Below are positions 7,414 through 15,931 of a DNA stretch of 64,000 bases, one piece after another; the stretch's first letter is position 1, and each line of letters starts with the position of its first letter. This DNA is from Lacrimispora xylanolytica (GTDB taxonomy: Bacteria > Bacillota > Clostridia > Lachnospirales > Lachnospiraceae), in contig NZ_CP113524.1 in NCBI RefSeq assembly GCF_026723765.1, positions 3,085,001 through 3,149,000 of the forward strand. The letters run 5' to 3'. The notes under the pieces were generated by a model. That model saw only the letters and a list, made by a program, of their open reading frames with translations. It searched no databases and was not told where the DNA came from. Both the position numbers and the translations under genes were made by a program.

Positions 7414-10400
7414 CTAAATTATATGATCTTCCAGGGCGTTTCTTGCCTGCTTAAAGCTATTGGCAAACTCCTTTTCCCTTATTCCGATCATGGCGAAGGT
7501 TCCCCTTACCGGAAGAAAGTTCCGTCTTTCGTCTCCTGACATCTCGTGATTTAAGTTCTTAATGATTCCGCTCAGCTTCGCCTCCATATCACTTTCCCGG
7601 ATGTTTTTACACAGTACAACAACCTCATATCCACCATTTAAGCAAAGAAGATCTTCCTGACGGAAAAAGCCTTTCAAACGACTGACCTGCTTTAAAAACA
7701 AGGTCTTTCCATCTTTTCCTGCCTGCCCGTTTATGACCTTTGGGCGGCTCATTTCAAAGACAGCCAGAGAGCACGTCTGAAATCTGTCACGTTCCAGATA
7801 TATTTTTAGACTTTCCTGAAATCTCCTGCGGTCCAGAAATCCGCTTACCTCCGATGGCAGCCAGATTTCCTGAGAATTAAGCTTAAGAACATTTTCTTTG
7901 CTTTCGTTCCAGATCTGAGGGTTTGCCACCATTTCTTCCAAGTTCACCATGACGCCGTATAACGTGCTATTATCCCTGGCAGAGATTCTGAAATTGGATA
8001 GAGCCGTCATATAACCTGTCTTTATTTTAATCCGGTACTTAAAATCCCATAAGGTTTTTCCAGGGCTTAATTCCTCTGACATCTTAAGGAGCATTTCCCT
8101 GTCATTGGGATGAATCATCTCAAGTAAGCTTCCCTTAAAACAGGATGCCAGTTCTTCTCTTTCAAAGCCGGTTAATTCATGAAAACGGGAGCTTGTGTAT
8201 TGAAACGTCATATCATTGTTCTTGATGCATCTGAAGTATCCGCCTGGTATACCAGAGCTTAGGAAATCAAGCTCGTCCTCCTTTTTTTCCAAAACTTCAA
8301 CCGTATGCTTGATCTGCTGCTCTGCAAGCACTGTATTTGTTATATCCATACAAGCGCTTACCACTGCCAGACGCCCATCCTCTGCCTGAACCGTACGTCC
8401 CTTTGTCATGATCCACAGATAGCTTCCGTCCTGTTTTCTGATCCTGTGCCGGAGATCGTACTCCATGCCCGGGGTATCGCAGCAAAGAATCACTTCCCGA
8501 ATAAGAATCCTGTCATCCGGGTGAATGATATCCACCATCATTCCTCCAATATCCCTTGTAAAGCGTTCATAGGAATCGTAACCCAGCATACTTAGCATCT
8601 CGTTATTGGCAAAATAAAGCGGCAGTTCCTTTTCGCAATAAATTCCAACCAGACCTCCCGGAGCCGCCTGAGCGAAGATAACGCTTGCCGCCCATTGATT
8701 TTCCTGAGCCATGTTATCAAAGGAGAGATTACGTCCGGCAAGCTTCATTACTTCACTGAGCATCTTTTGAGAATCCTCAAGTTTTTTTCTCTGTTCCATC
8801 TGCTCCGTGGCATCCTGCACGGTTCCATAATAAAGTCTCCGGTCATCCTGCTCTCGTAAGAAGAATACCCTAAGATGCACCCACATAAGCTCTCCGCTTA
8901 ACCGGTAACGCCGGAAAATCCCTTCTGCCCCGTGTACCGGATTCTTATACGCATTCTCAAAAATCCTAAGGACCCAGTCAATGTCATCCTTATAAACCTT
9001 GTGAAGCATAAATCGTCTTCGTTCTCCCGCATCCACGGGATTATCTCCAGTGATACGGTAATACTCTTCATTAACCCTTAAAACCTCACAGCGGTCCTCA
9101 TAAACCTCATACAGGGCAATGGCTCCCAGCATATTATTTAACATAGCCTCACTGGTGATATCTTCGTTAAACAGATCCTCCAGCTTTAATTCCTTCATCT
9201 GACGGGCCTGAATGCCTCTGTAATCCAGATTGTTGTCATTTCTTAAAAGCGCCTCCACCTCTGTTACGGTCATGGGCTTATAGTAATAATATCCTTGTCC
9301 ATAAATGCAGCCAATGTTAATGAGGAAATCAGCCTGTTCCTTCTCCTCAATTCCTTCTGCAACCACCTTAAACTGCATGACCCTGGCCATTCTTACAATG
9401 GTCTCAAGAATACCCATTCCTCGCTTAATACTGCTTTCGTTCATATCCAGGAACTTGGTATCGATCTTGATTACGTCCACGTTCACATCTTTTAGCATGT
9501 TAAGGGAGGAATAACCGCTGCCAAAGTCATCCATGAATACAGGAAATCCTGCCCTCCTTAAGTCTTCAACTACCTTTCGGATCAAATCGTAATCCTCGGC
9601 GTAGGCACTTTCCGTTATCTCAATTTCAAGGTATTTGGGGTCAATTTCATATTCTTCTATCAGCCCCTTAAATGTCTCAACTACGTTAATGCCGTAAAGA
9701 TCCATACGGGACATGTTAACGGAAATAGGAATCGGTTTAATTCCTGCCTTTATCCACTTACTAAGCTGTTTGCAGACCATCTCCCAGATATAGACATCAA
9801 GATGGGTGATAAAGCCGTTCTGCTCCAGTAAAGGAATGAATTCTCCGGGAGATATCATTCCTCGGGTAGGATGCTCCCACCGTACCAGAGATTCCATACC
9901 GATGATTTTTCCGGTCAGCATATTACACTGAGGCTGCGCATAAAAAATAAACTCTTTGTTCTCCAGGGCTCTTTGTATCTCGGACAGCAGGACCTGGTCA
10001 TTTTCCATCTTACGTTTCATACCAGGATCATACCAGCCCACCCGTTTTGCATAATTGCCCTTAACGGAATTCAGAGCGATAATTGCCCGGTCGTACATGG
10101 TGCTTACCGTCAAATGACGATCCTCGATGCAGTATATTCCAAAAGCCGGCAGAAAACCGGCGTTTCCGCCGAATTGTCTGGCATAGCCGTTAATCTCCTG
10201 CTCCAGCTGATGCAAAAGCTCTGAATCCTGGGGCTGAATAATGACGAAATCATCGCCTCCCATATAGCCTGCGATGGTATCCCGGGTGGCCTCCATCATC
10301 CTTAAATACTCGCTGATCTTAATTAAGAATCGGTCCCCCTCATCTTCCCCATACCATTCATTATAGAGCTTGAAATGCTCAATATCGATGGCAATCATGA

Positions 10401-11232
10401 AAAAAGGTTCCTGGGGCCGCTGCTCCAAAAATAGTCTGGCTTTTTCAAAGAATGGACCATATCTTAAAAGTCCTGTCAGAGAATCTGTTTCATCTCTTCT
10501 CTCCTGCTGCTGTTTCTGCTCCTCTTCCTTCTTCTTTAAGCTGTCTATGTCCTTCACATAACACATGACCAGAGATTCATCCCGTAATTCGTCAAGAAAT
10601 AATACAACGGTCAGGCTGACCCAATGGTAGCTTCCATCCAAAAGCTGTCTGCGAAACTCTGCTTTTATAATTCTTTCACTTTCATTCAGACGATCCAGTA
10701 AGGTGGGACGATCCCAGAATTTTAAAAACTCTTCCCTGTCACTGGGGTGAATCATGGTTCTTAGCACCTCTGTATACATAGGAACCAGCTGCCCCTCTTC
10801 GGCAGGGAGCTTAAATTTATTTTTCTCACAGAAGATGATCTTATATGAATTTGAATTCAGATTCAGTTCAAATAATTCTTCATATGCTGTGTTATTCGTA
10901 AGACTATAAAACAGGTTTCTATTCTGTTCCCCAACAGGGCGGAACATAACCAACCTGCTTCCCTCATATCCCGGCCAGTCAATCAGGCCAGAGGATAGAT
11001 TCAGCCACAGCTTGGAGGCAGCATCATAAAATATCACTTGTCCGGTATCATTTACAGCTCCCGGACAGACCTTACAGGGAACAGAATTCTTTCCCAATTC
11101 TTCATAACAGTACATACCTGCTTTCAGATCGGGATAATACGATTTTGCCATATCATTCATGTAAATGATCCTGTATTCCTGGTCAATGATGTAGATACCG
11201 GCCTCTCCGTTATCAGCCGACATTTGATTCAT
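7414..11232 (-). CDS. Multi-domain PAS/GGDEF/EAL cyclic-di-GMP signalling protein
   Basis: About 1272 residues, without obvious membrane segments. Order: a PAS-like domain (about 10-110) holding a CKVCPG pair; a second sensing region (110-245); GGDEF (250-410); EAL (425-670); three further PAS units (about 730-1125); and a C-terminal degenerate GGDEF (1130-1270). The first GGDEF has GGDDF. The EAL domain looks intact: GMESLVRWEHP, SVNMS, EITES, MDDFGSGYSSL, VIKID, AEGIE and QGYYYYKP. The last domain has NGGYEVVVL in place of GGDEF. I infer c-di-GMP hydrolysis controlled by PAS inputs. ATG 11232 is preferred to ATG 11253 because GGAGAGG lies between them. Confidence 0.9.
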   Translation of the reverse strand: MNQMSADNGEAGIYIIDQEYRIIYMNDMAKSYYPDLKAGMYCYEELGKNSVPCKVCPGAVNDTGQVIFYDAASKLWLNLSSGLIDWPGYEGSRLVMFRPVGEQNRNLFYSLTNNTAYEELFELNLNSNSYKIIFCEKNKFKLPAEEGQLVPMYTEVLRTMIHPSDREEFLKFWDRPTLLDRLNESERIIKAEFRRQLLDGSYHWVSLTVVLFLDELRDESLVMCYVKDIDSLKKKEEEQKQQQERRDETDSLTGLLRYGPFFEKARLFLEQRPQEPFFMIAIDIEHFKLYNEWYGEDEGDRFLIKISEYLRMMEATRDTIAGYMGGDDFVIIQPQDSELLHQLEQEINGYARQFGGNAGFLPAFGIYCIEDRHLTVSTMYDRAIIALNSVKGNYAKRVGWYDPGMKRKMENDQVLLSEIQRALENKEFIFYAQPQCNMLTGKIIGMESLVRWEHPTRGMISPGEFIPLLEQNGFITHLDVYIWEMVCKQLSKWIKAGIKPIPISVNMSRMDLYGINVVETFKGLIEEYEIDPKYLEIEITESAYAEDYDLIRKVVEDLRRAGFPVFMDDFGSGYSSLNMLKDVNVDVIKIDTKFLDMNESSIKRGMGILETIVRMARVMQFKVVAEGIEEKEQADFLINIGCIYGQGYYYYKPMTVTEVEALLRNDNNLDYRGIQARQMKELKLEDLFNEDITSEAMLNNMLGAIALYEVYEDRCEVLRVNEEYYRITGDNPVDAGERRRFMLHKVYKDDIDWVLRIFENAYKNPVHGAEGIFRRYRLSGELMWVHLRVFFLREQDDRRLYYGTVQDATEQMEQRKKLEDSQKMLSEVMKLAGRNLSFDNMAQENQWAASVIFAQAAPGGLVGIYCEKELPLYFANNEMLSMLGYDSYERFTRDIGGMMVDIIHPDDRILIREVILCCDTPGMEYDLRHRIRKQDGSYLWIMTKGRTVQAEDGRLAVVSACMDITNTVLAEQQIKHTVEVLEKKEDELDFLSSGIPGGYFRCIKNNDMTFQYTSSRFHELTGFEREELASCFKGSLLEMIHPNDREMLLKMSEELSPGKTLWDFKYRIKIKTGYMTALSNFRISARDNSTLYGVMVNLEEMVANPQIWNESKENVLKLNSQEIWLPSEVSGFLDRRRFQESLKIYLERDRFQTCSLAVFEMSRPKVINGQAGKDGKTLFLKQVSRLKGFFRQEDLLCLNGGYEVVVLCKNIRESDMEAKLSGIIKNLNHEMSGDERRNFLPVRGTFAMIGIREKEFANSFKQARNALEDHII

Positions 11233-11286
11233 ACATTCCCGCCTCTCCTGCATCTCATTAACTACGCACCTACTAAATTATTGTAT

Positions 11287-11316
11287 ATTATAGTATGAAA
11301 ATGATGGTTACGTCAA
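11287..11316 (-). promoter_or_regulatory. Predicted promoter of the PAS/GGDEF/EAL gene
   Basis: On the minus strand TTGACG (11316-11311) and TATAAT (11292-11287) are 18 bases apart, about 55 bases before the start codon. The match to sigma-A is good, so the gene can be transcribed alone. Confidence 0.6.
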
Positions 11317-11496
11317 CAGAATCCACAAGGGATTGATGAGTATTTTTATGCAATATTTTCGTGTTTTATACACCTTTATACACACTTATAAGAAAAATAC
11401 AAATAAAACTATACGAAAATCTACTAAAGCATCCAGCAGATAATGTATATCATGCGAAGGAAAATAAAAAGATTTTTTCTGATTGGGAGCACACAA

Positions 11497-11549
11497 AAAC
11501 CAGCCATGGGTTTTTACAGAGTTTTCTCCGATTTTCCCATGGCTGGTTT
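11497..11549 (-). terminator. Intrinsic terminator after the dapF-like gene
   Basis: The arms AAACCAGCCATGGG (11497-11510) and CCCATGGCTGGTTT (11536-11549) pair perfectly over 14 bases. Read on the minus strand the stem is followed by a T run, about 30 bases after the stop codon at 11580. Confidence 0.88.
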
Positions 11550-11579
11550 AATTTTTCCTATCCTATTAAATGAGCTGCT

Positions 11580-12440
11580 TTACTGGAGAGCCTTAAGCTG
11601 CTCTGCCATCTCATGGGATAGTGTAAATCTGCCCACATATCCCACTTCACCGGTCATTAATACATTTTCATCTTCCTCAATTTCCACTTCAAGAACACCG
11701 CCTGGCATATGAACATACATCTTCCTCTCCGTAAGTCCCATGCGGTACGCTGCTCCGGCGGCGGCGCAGCCACTGGTCCCGGAAGCAAGGGTATATCCAG
11801 CCCCGCGCTCATAAATTTCAATTTCTATATTGGTACGGTCTAAGACCTTTAACAGCTGGGTATTGATCTTTTCCGGGAAACACTCGGCGGATTCGGAATG
11901 CTTTCCAATCCGGCATACCAGTTCCTTGGAAATATCATTTAACCAGATCACACAATGTGGATTCCCTATGTTTACACAAGTGACGCGGTAGGGAATGCTG
12001 CCAAACATCATAGTCTCATTCAGAACTTCTCTTCTCGGTCCTGTAACAGGAATCTCATCGCTGTAAAAGCTTAATTTCCCCATGGAAACCTTTATCCTGG
12101 TTCCTTCTTCATTTAAGTACTGTATAGTCTGCTGTCCGCTTAATGTATTGATCGTAAAACGATTTTTTTGTACGTATCCAGCATCTTTTAAGTATTTACC
12201 AAAAATTCTGACTCCGTTTCCACTGATTTCTGCTTCGCTTCCATCGGGATTTAAAATCTTTACCTCCAGCTTGTCATTGCCAAGGATAGGACCCACCAAA
12301 AGACCGTCTGATCCAACTCCAAAATTTCGGTTGCAGATCAAGCGGATATTTTCCTCTGTCAACTCCAGCTCGTTTTTATTAGGATCAAAAATCAGATAAT
12401 CGTTCCCCAGTCCATGGTATTTTTCTAACGTTATATTCAT
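11580..12440 (-). CDS. dapF: Diaminopimelate epimerase homologue with both catalytic cysteines replaced by serine
   Basis: A 286-residue two-lobed protein of the DapF family, which interconverts LL- and meso-diaminopimelate for lysine and peptidoglycan. Seen: KYHGLGNDYLIFD at the N-terminus, CNRNFGVGSDG, SIGNPHCV and YERGAGYTLASGT. The catalytic base pair in DapF is two cysteines, in CGNG and ACG(T/S)G motifs. Here they read SGNG (Ser73) and ASGTS (Ser220). Alignment at position 73 matches the usual number exactly. Activity or substrate may differ. ATG 12440 overlaps the ddl stop (ATGA) and follows AAAGGAG; an upstream in-frame extension lies inside ddl. Confidence 0.82.
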   Translation of the reverse strand: MNITLEKYHGLGNDYLIFDPNKNELELTEENIRLICNRNFGVGSDGLLVGPILGNDKLEVKILNPDGSEAEISGNGVRIFGKYLKDAGYVQKNRFTINTLSGQQTIQYLNEEGTRIKVSMGKLSFYSDEIPVTGPRREVLNETMMFGSIPYRVTCVNIGNPHCVIWLNDISKELVCRIGKHSESAECFPEKINTQLLKVLDRTNIEIEIYERGAGYTLASGTSGCAAAGAAYRMGLTERKMYVHMPGGVLEVEIEEDENVLMTGEVGYVGRFTLSHEMAEQLKALQ

Positions 12441-13459
12441 GATAAAACTCCTTTCCCGTGTTTCGCGATCTCGTTGCATAAATCAGCATATGTGATTCCG
12501 GCTGCCAAAGCTTCCTGAGGAAGGAGACTAAATGGCGTCATGCCAGGCAGAGTATTTGCTTCCAGACAATATAGACTTCCATCCTCTTTCATTAAAAAAT
12601 CAACTCTGGAATAATAACCCAGGTAAAGAGTCTCATGAACCAAAAGCGCAAGCTGCTTCATCTCTTCTGCCTTTTCCTCCGTTATCTGGGCCGGGCAGAT
12701 CTCTTCTGTCTTACCAGGCTGATATTTATTTTCATAATCATAAAACCCTTCGTTAGGAATGATCTCTATGACTGGCAATGCCTCTTTGCCCATAATTCCT
12801 ACTGAAAATTCTCTTCCTGTTATCTTTGCTTCTGCCATGATCCGCTCCTCATACTGAAAAGCAACATGGAGCGCGTCTTCCCACTGGCTTAAATTCTCTA
12901 CCATGACAACGCCCACACTGGATCCACAGCCACAAGGCTTTACCACACAGGGAAGTGTATATGGCTCTATTCTTTTTCCTTTTGTATACACCTTCCAATC
13001 GGGAGTAAGTATCCCAGCTTCCCGCATCATAAGCTTTGCTATATGCTTATCCATGGCATTTAAAGACCCTTCATATCCGGTACCTGTATAGGAAATACCA
13101 TAGGCATCAAGAACTGCCTGTATCTGACCATTCTCTCCGGCTCCTCCATGAAGGGCCAGAAAAACAATATCTGCAAGACTGCAGGCTTCTATCACCCGGT
13201 TTCCCATAAAGCCACGTCTATGAAAAGCATCTGTCAATTGCTCCAGATCAGGGGCATCCTTCCCAATCTCATAATAATGGTTCCCGCCATCGTTCAGGCT
13301 TTGAAACCGTATCTCTTCTCCATCGGCAATTCCTAAGTAAGAATCTAGGAGACAAACATCATGGCCTTTCTCCATCAGGGCATTGGTTATCATGGCTCCT
13401 GAAGATAATGATACGTCCCGTTCCGGGCTGTAACCACCTGCCAGCACTACAATTTTCAA
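12437..13459 (-). CDS. ddl: D-alanine--D-alanine ligase
   Basis: A 340-residue ATP-grasp enzyme that joins two D-alanines for the peptidoglycan stem. Motifs: AGGYSPERDVSLSSG at the N-terminus, ALHGGAGENGQIQ, the ATP-grasp loop VVKPCGCGSSVGV, FYDYENKYQPG with the tyrosine associated with D-Ala-D-Ala rather than D-Ala-D-Lac products, and the metal-binding LEANTLPGMT. The start appears to be TTG at 13459, with GAAGG about eleven bases upstream; no ATG gives the conserved N-terminus. It overlaps the dapF-like gene by four bases, giving a two-gene cell-wall operon. Confidence 0.9.
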   Translation of the reverse strand: MKIVVLAGGYSPERDVSLSSGAMITNALMEKGHDVCLLDSYLGIADGEEIRFQSLNDGGNHYYEIGKDAPDLEQLTDAFHRRGFMGNRVIEACSLADIVFLALHGGAGENGQIQAVLDAYGISYTGTGYEGSLNAMDKHIAKLMMREAGILTPDWKVYTKGKRIEPYTLPCVVKPCGCGSSVGVVMVENLSQWEDALHVAFQYEERIMAEAKITGREFSVGIMGKEALPVIEIIPNEGFYDYENKYQPGKTEEICPAQITEEKAEEMKQLALLVHETLYLGYYSRVDFLMKEDGSLYCLEANTLPGMTPFSLLPQEALAAGITYADLCNEIAKHGKGVLS

Positions 13460-13604
13460 TATAATCTACCTTCTTCTTGTTGTGATCATTGGTTTTATAT
13501 TCTAATTATATACAGCACTATTCATCATTTCTACTAAAATAATGCTTTTTATATTGCAGATTGTGTTGTAAAATAAAAGAAACGAAGGGAGGCGGTTTTT
13601 ATCC

Positions 13605-14456
13605 ATGGACAATTACAAAAAACGGGGATATTTAAACAGTGACTTTAAGCTGTTCCATCTCATCGATACGAAGAAACAGGACTTTGAATACCACTACCAT
13701 GATTTTGATAAAATCATTATCTTCATACAGGGAAATGTGACCTATCGAATTGAAGCCTGTACCTATAAGCTGGAGCCTTACGACGTTTTGCTGGTAAGCC
13801 ACAACGACATTCACAAGCCGGATATTGACCCCACGGTTCCCTATGAGAGAATTATCGTATACTTATCTCCTGGTTTTTTACAGGCCTACAAATCAGAAAG
13901 CTATGATCTAAGTGCCTGCTTTCAGAAATCCAAAGAACTTCATTCTCATGTTTTACGGCTTCATTCCATGGATAAAAGCAGTTTATATCGTTCCGTGACA
14001 GAATTAGAGTACGCTTGTACCCATGATGGCTATGCCAGAGACCTATATTGTCAGGTGGTCTTTCTGGAGTTTATGATCCAGCTTAACAGAGCCTCCTTAA
14101 CCAACCTGGTAAAGTACCTCCCTCCCGCTACGGCAGATAAGAGAATCTTAACCATAATGGATTACATTAACAGCCACTTAATAGATGATATGACCGTAGA
14201 TTCCATTGCAGAATCCTGTTTTATCAGCCGATATCATTTGATGCACTTGTTTAAGGAGGAGACGGGATACACTCTGTTTGATTATATTGCAGAAAAGCGG
14301 CTTCTACTGGCCAGAGATCTGTTAAAAACAGGAGTTTCTGTAACAGAGGCCTGTTTTAACAGCGGCTTTAAGAATTACTCCACCTTTTCCAGAGCCTACA
14401 AAAAACAGTTTCACGCCTCGCCTTCTGAAACCATAAAAGAACAGTCCTTTTTTTGA
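13605..14456 (+). CDS. AraC family transcriptional regulator
   Basis: A 283-residue regulator. The N-terminal half is cupin-like (YHYHDFDKIIIFIQGNVTYRIE, then YKLEPYDVLLVSHNDIHK) and probably binds a small ligand. The last 100 residues hold two helix-turn-helix units (TVDSIAESCFISRYHLMHLF and VTEACFNSGFKNYSTFSRAY). GGAGG stands before ATG 13605. It is divergent from ddl-dapF, separated by about 145 bases, so it could control that pair, but this is only suggested by position. It ends in a bidirectional terminator. Confidence 0.87.
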   Translation: MDNYKKRGYLNSDFKLFHLIDTKKQDFEYHYHDFDKIIIFIQGNVTYRIEACTYKLEPYDVLLVSHNDIHKPDIDPTVPYERIIVYLSPGFLQAYKSESYDLSACFQKSKELHSHVLRLHSMDKSSLYRSVTELEYACTHDGYARDLYCQVVFLEFMIQLNRASLTNLVKYLPPATADKRILTIMDYINSHLIDDMTVDSIAESCFISRYHLMHLFKEETGYTLFDYIAEKRLLLARDLLKTGVSVTEACFNSGFKNYSTFSRAYKKQFHASPSETIKEQSFF

Positions 14457-14471
14457 GGAATTGTTACAGAT

Positions 14472-14513
14472 AAAAATAGCCCCGAATGGCTTGACCACTC
14501 GAGGCTATTTTTA
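14472..14513. terminator. Bidirectional intrinsic terminator
   Basis: AAAAATAGCC (from 14472) pairs with GGCTATTTTT (to 14512) around a loop of about 21 bases. A and T runs on either side serve both the AraC gene (+) and the polymerase-like gene (-), whose coding ends converge here. Confidence 0.8.
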
Positions 14514-14542
14514 TATTTATATTTTATTAACATATATTCTGC

Positions 14543-15835
14543 TTATCCATGTCTTCCATCGTTTCTCCAGGAGCAAAACACATACAATACGCCAGTAAAT
14601 CCAAAGTAAAACCAGGTTGCCGGATTGCTGAACCAGGTGGTGAAAAAGGACAGTATCATATACATGGCAAACTGAGCATAAAACAGATAACCAATGGGAT
14701 TGCGCACTCTTTTCGCCATACGCATAAGGAAAAATGCTGCGATTCCAAGAATACATCCAAGGAGCAGAACTCCAAAGATTCCAAAATCATAAAAGGAATC
14801 ATAAAAAAGTGTCACGGTCGTCAATTCTTCCTTGGTCACATAGATGGGGAAATCCACAAGTGCGGGGACAAGGAACTTAAGTCCGGTGAGCGCCCATAAA
14901 GGAAACAGCATGCGAAGGCCGAAGGTGTGAGAAGGCAGCCATTCCACCATGCAGTTAAAGTTATCATAATTGTTTGCAATGTACATATAAGGCTGAGTAA
15001 TAAAAATAGGCATTCCACTGTTCTTCATCTGGAATATCCCATTTAAATAAGATACATCATGCCCTCTTGCAATGGTCAGTACCACATAAATAGGAATCAT
15101 TCCAAGCATCAGTCCGGCTGCATAAGCAATTTTCAGTCTGTGCTCCATAGCAATATAGGTGAGGACCGCAAGCCCCACTGCCAGGATCAGCTGAAACCGG
15201 GATACGCATAAAACAGGAATTGCACAGGCAATGATATCCATAATTACCGCGATCACAAGCCGGATTCCATTTCTCCCCTGTTCAATGCAGAAATAGAGCA
15301 CGGACAAGGCCGGAGTGAGAACACATAGGACGGTAAAATAATGGATGCCAGTGATATGAAACGTGGAATAGGCATGAGGCACTCCCTTTACAAAGAACGG
15401 GATAAATCCCAGTAATACTGCTTCTGCAATGAATGCGAAAAGGGATAACACAGTAACCAGTACCATAGAATAAAACAATGGCTTTTCATAGCCTTTAAAA
15501 CTAAACCAGCTGGGACGATGGCCACCTGATACGCCCTGCATTCGTGCAAAAAATTCAAAGGATACCCAGAAGCCCAGAAACGCTACCAAAAAGCAAAGCC
15601 AGGTAATAATACTCCAGTCGCTGGAAAGCTCAGAAAGCTTCAAACAAGCAATGCCCTGACCGCCGACCCAAAACAGGGAAAACAGTCCTCTCAGATGAAC
15701 AATATTCTCGGTTCTCCGATAATCATACCAATACAGAAAAAGAGCAGTCAGTACTAAAACCAGGCCTGACAACCAATAAAATCCTGCCCTTGCAAACAAA
15801 TAAGACGCTGCATAACCGATTAGATATACACTCAT
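14543..15835 (-). CDS. Multi-pass membrane protein, oligosaccharide repeat-unit polymerase-like
   Basis: About 430 residues with roughly twelve hydrophobic segments and a larger extracytoplasmic region around residues 300-350 (TIARGHDVSYLNGIF, VEWLPSHTFGLRML). Arrangement and loop content resemble Wzy/O-antigen polymerase-type proteins (PF14296-like), which join polysaccharide repeat units outside the membrane. No glycosyltransferase or other polysaccharide gene is adjacent, so this is an orphan and the call is cautious. I use ATG 15835, preceded by AAAGGGG; the open frame reaches 15916, but that extension overlaps the ptsI terminator. Confidence 0.6.
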   Translation of the reverse strand: MSVYLIGYAASYLFARAGFYWLSGLVLVLTALFLYWYDYRRTENIVHLRGLFSLFWVGGQGIACLKLSELSSDWSIITWLCFLVAFLGFWVSFEFFARMQGVSGGHRPSWFSFKGYEKPLFYSMVLVTVLSLFAFIAEAVLLGFIPFFVKGVPHAYSTFHITGIHYFTVLCVLTPALSVLYFCIEQGRNGIRLVIAVIMDIIACAIPVLCVSRFQLILAVGLAVLTYIAMEHRLKIAYAAGLMLGMIPIYVVLTIARGHDVSYLNGIFQMKNSGMPIFITQPYMYIANNYDNFNCMVEWLPSHTFGLRMLFPLWALTGLKFLVPALVDFPIYVTKEELTTVTLFYDSFYDFGIFGVLLLGCILGIAAFFLMRMAKRVRNPIGYLFYAQFAMYMILSFFTTWFSNPATWFYFGFTGVLYVFCSWRNDGRHG

Positions 15836-15884
15836 TACGTAATCCCCTTTGGTAAAAAATAACAAAGCTTTCTTTCTATGGAAA

Positions 15885-15914
15885 GGGCAGCCAACGCCCT
15901 GGCGACAGCTGCCC
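15885..15914 (-). terminator. Hairpin after ptsI, probable terminator
   Basis: GGGCAGC (15885-15891) and GCTGCCC (15908-15914) form a GC-rich stem with an inner CGCC/GGCG pair, about 17 bases after the ptsI stop. The following T run on the minus strand is short (TTTC), so termination may be partial. Confidence 0.55.
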
Positions 15915-15931
15915 ATCCATTTATAAATCTA

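Larger units (their letters stand above)
11233..11579. other. Intergenic stretch between dapF-like gene and PAS/GGDEF/EAL gene
   Basis: It holds the promoter at 11287-11316 and the terminator at 11497-11549. The AT-rich part between (about 11340-11490) has no open frame with a ribosome site and no RNA structure that I recognise. Confidence 0.6.

Noticed and set aside
15836-15916. A 27-codon N-terminal extension of the polymerase-like gene.
   Set aside because: It overlaps the ptsI hairpin terminator and encodes a Cys/Arg-rich stretch unlike a membrane protein start, while ATG 15835 has a ribosome site.
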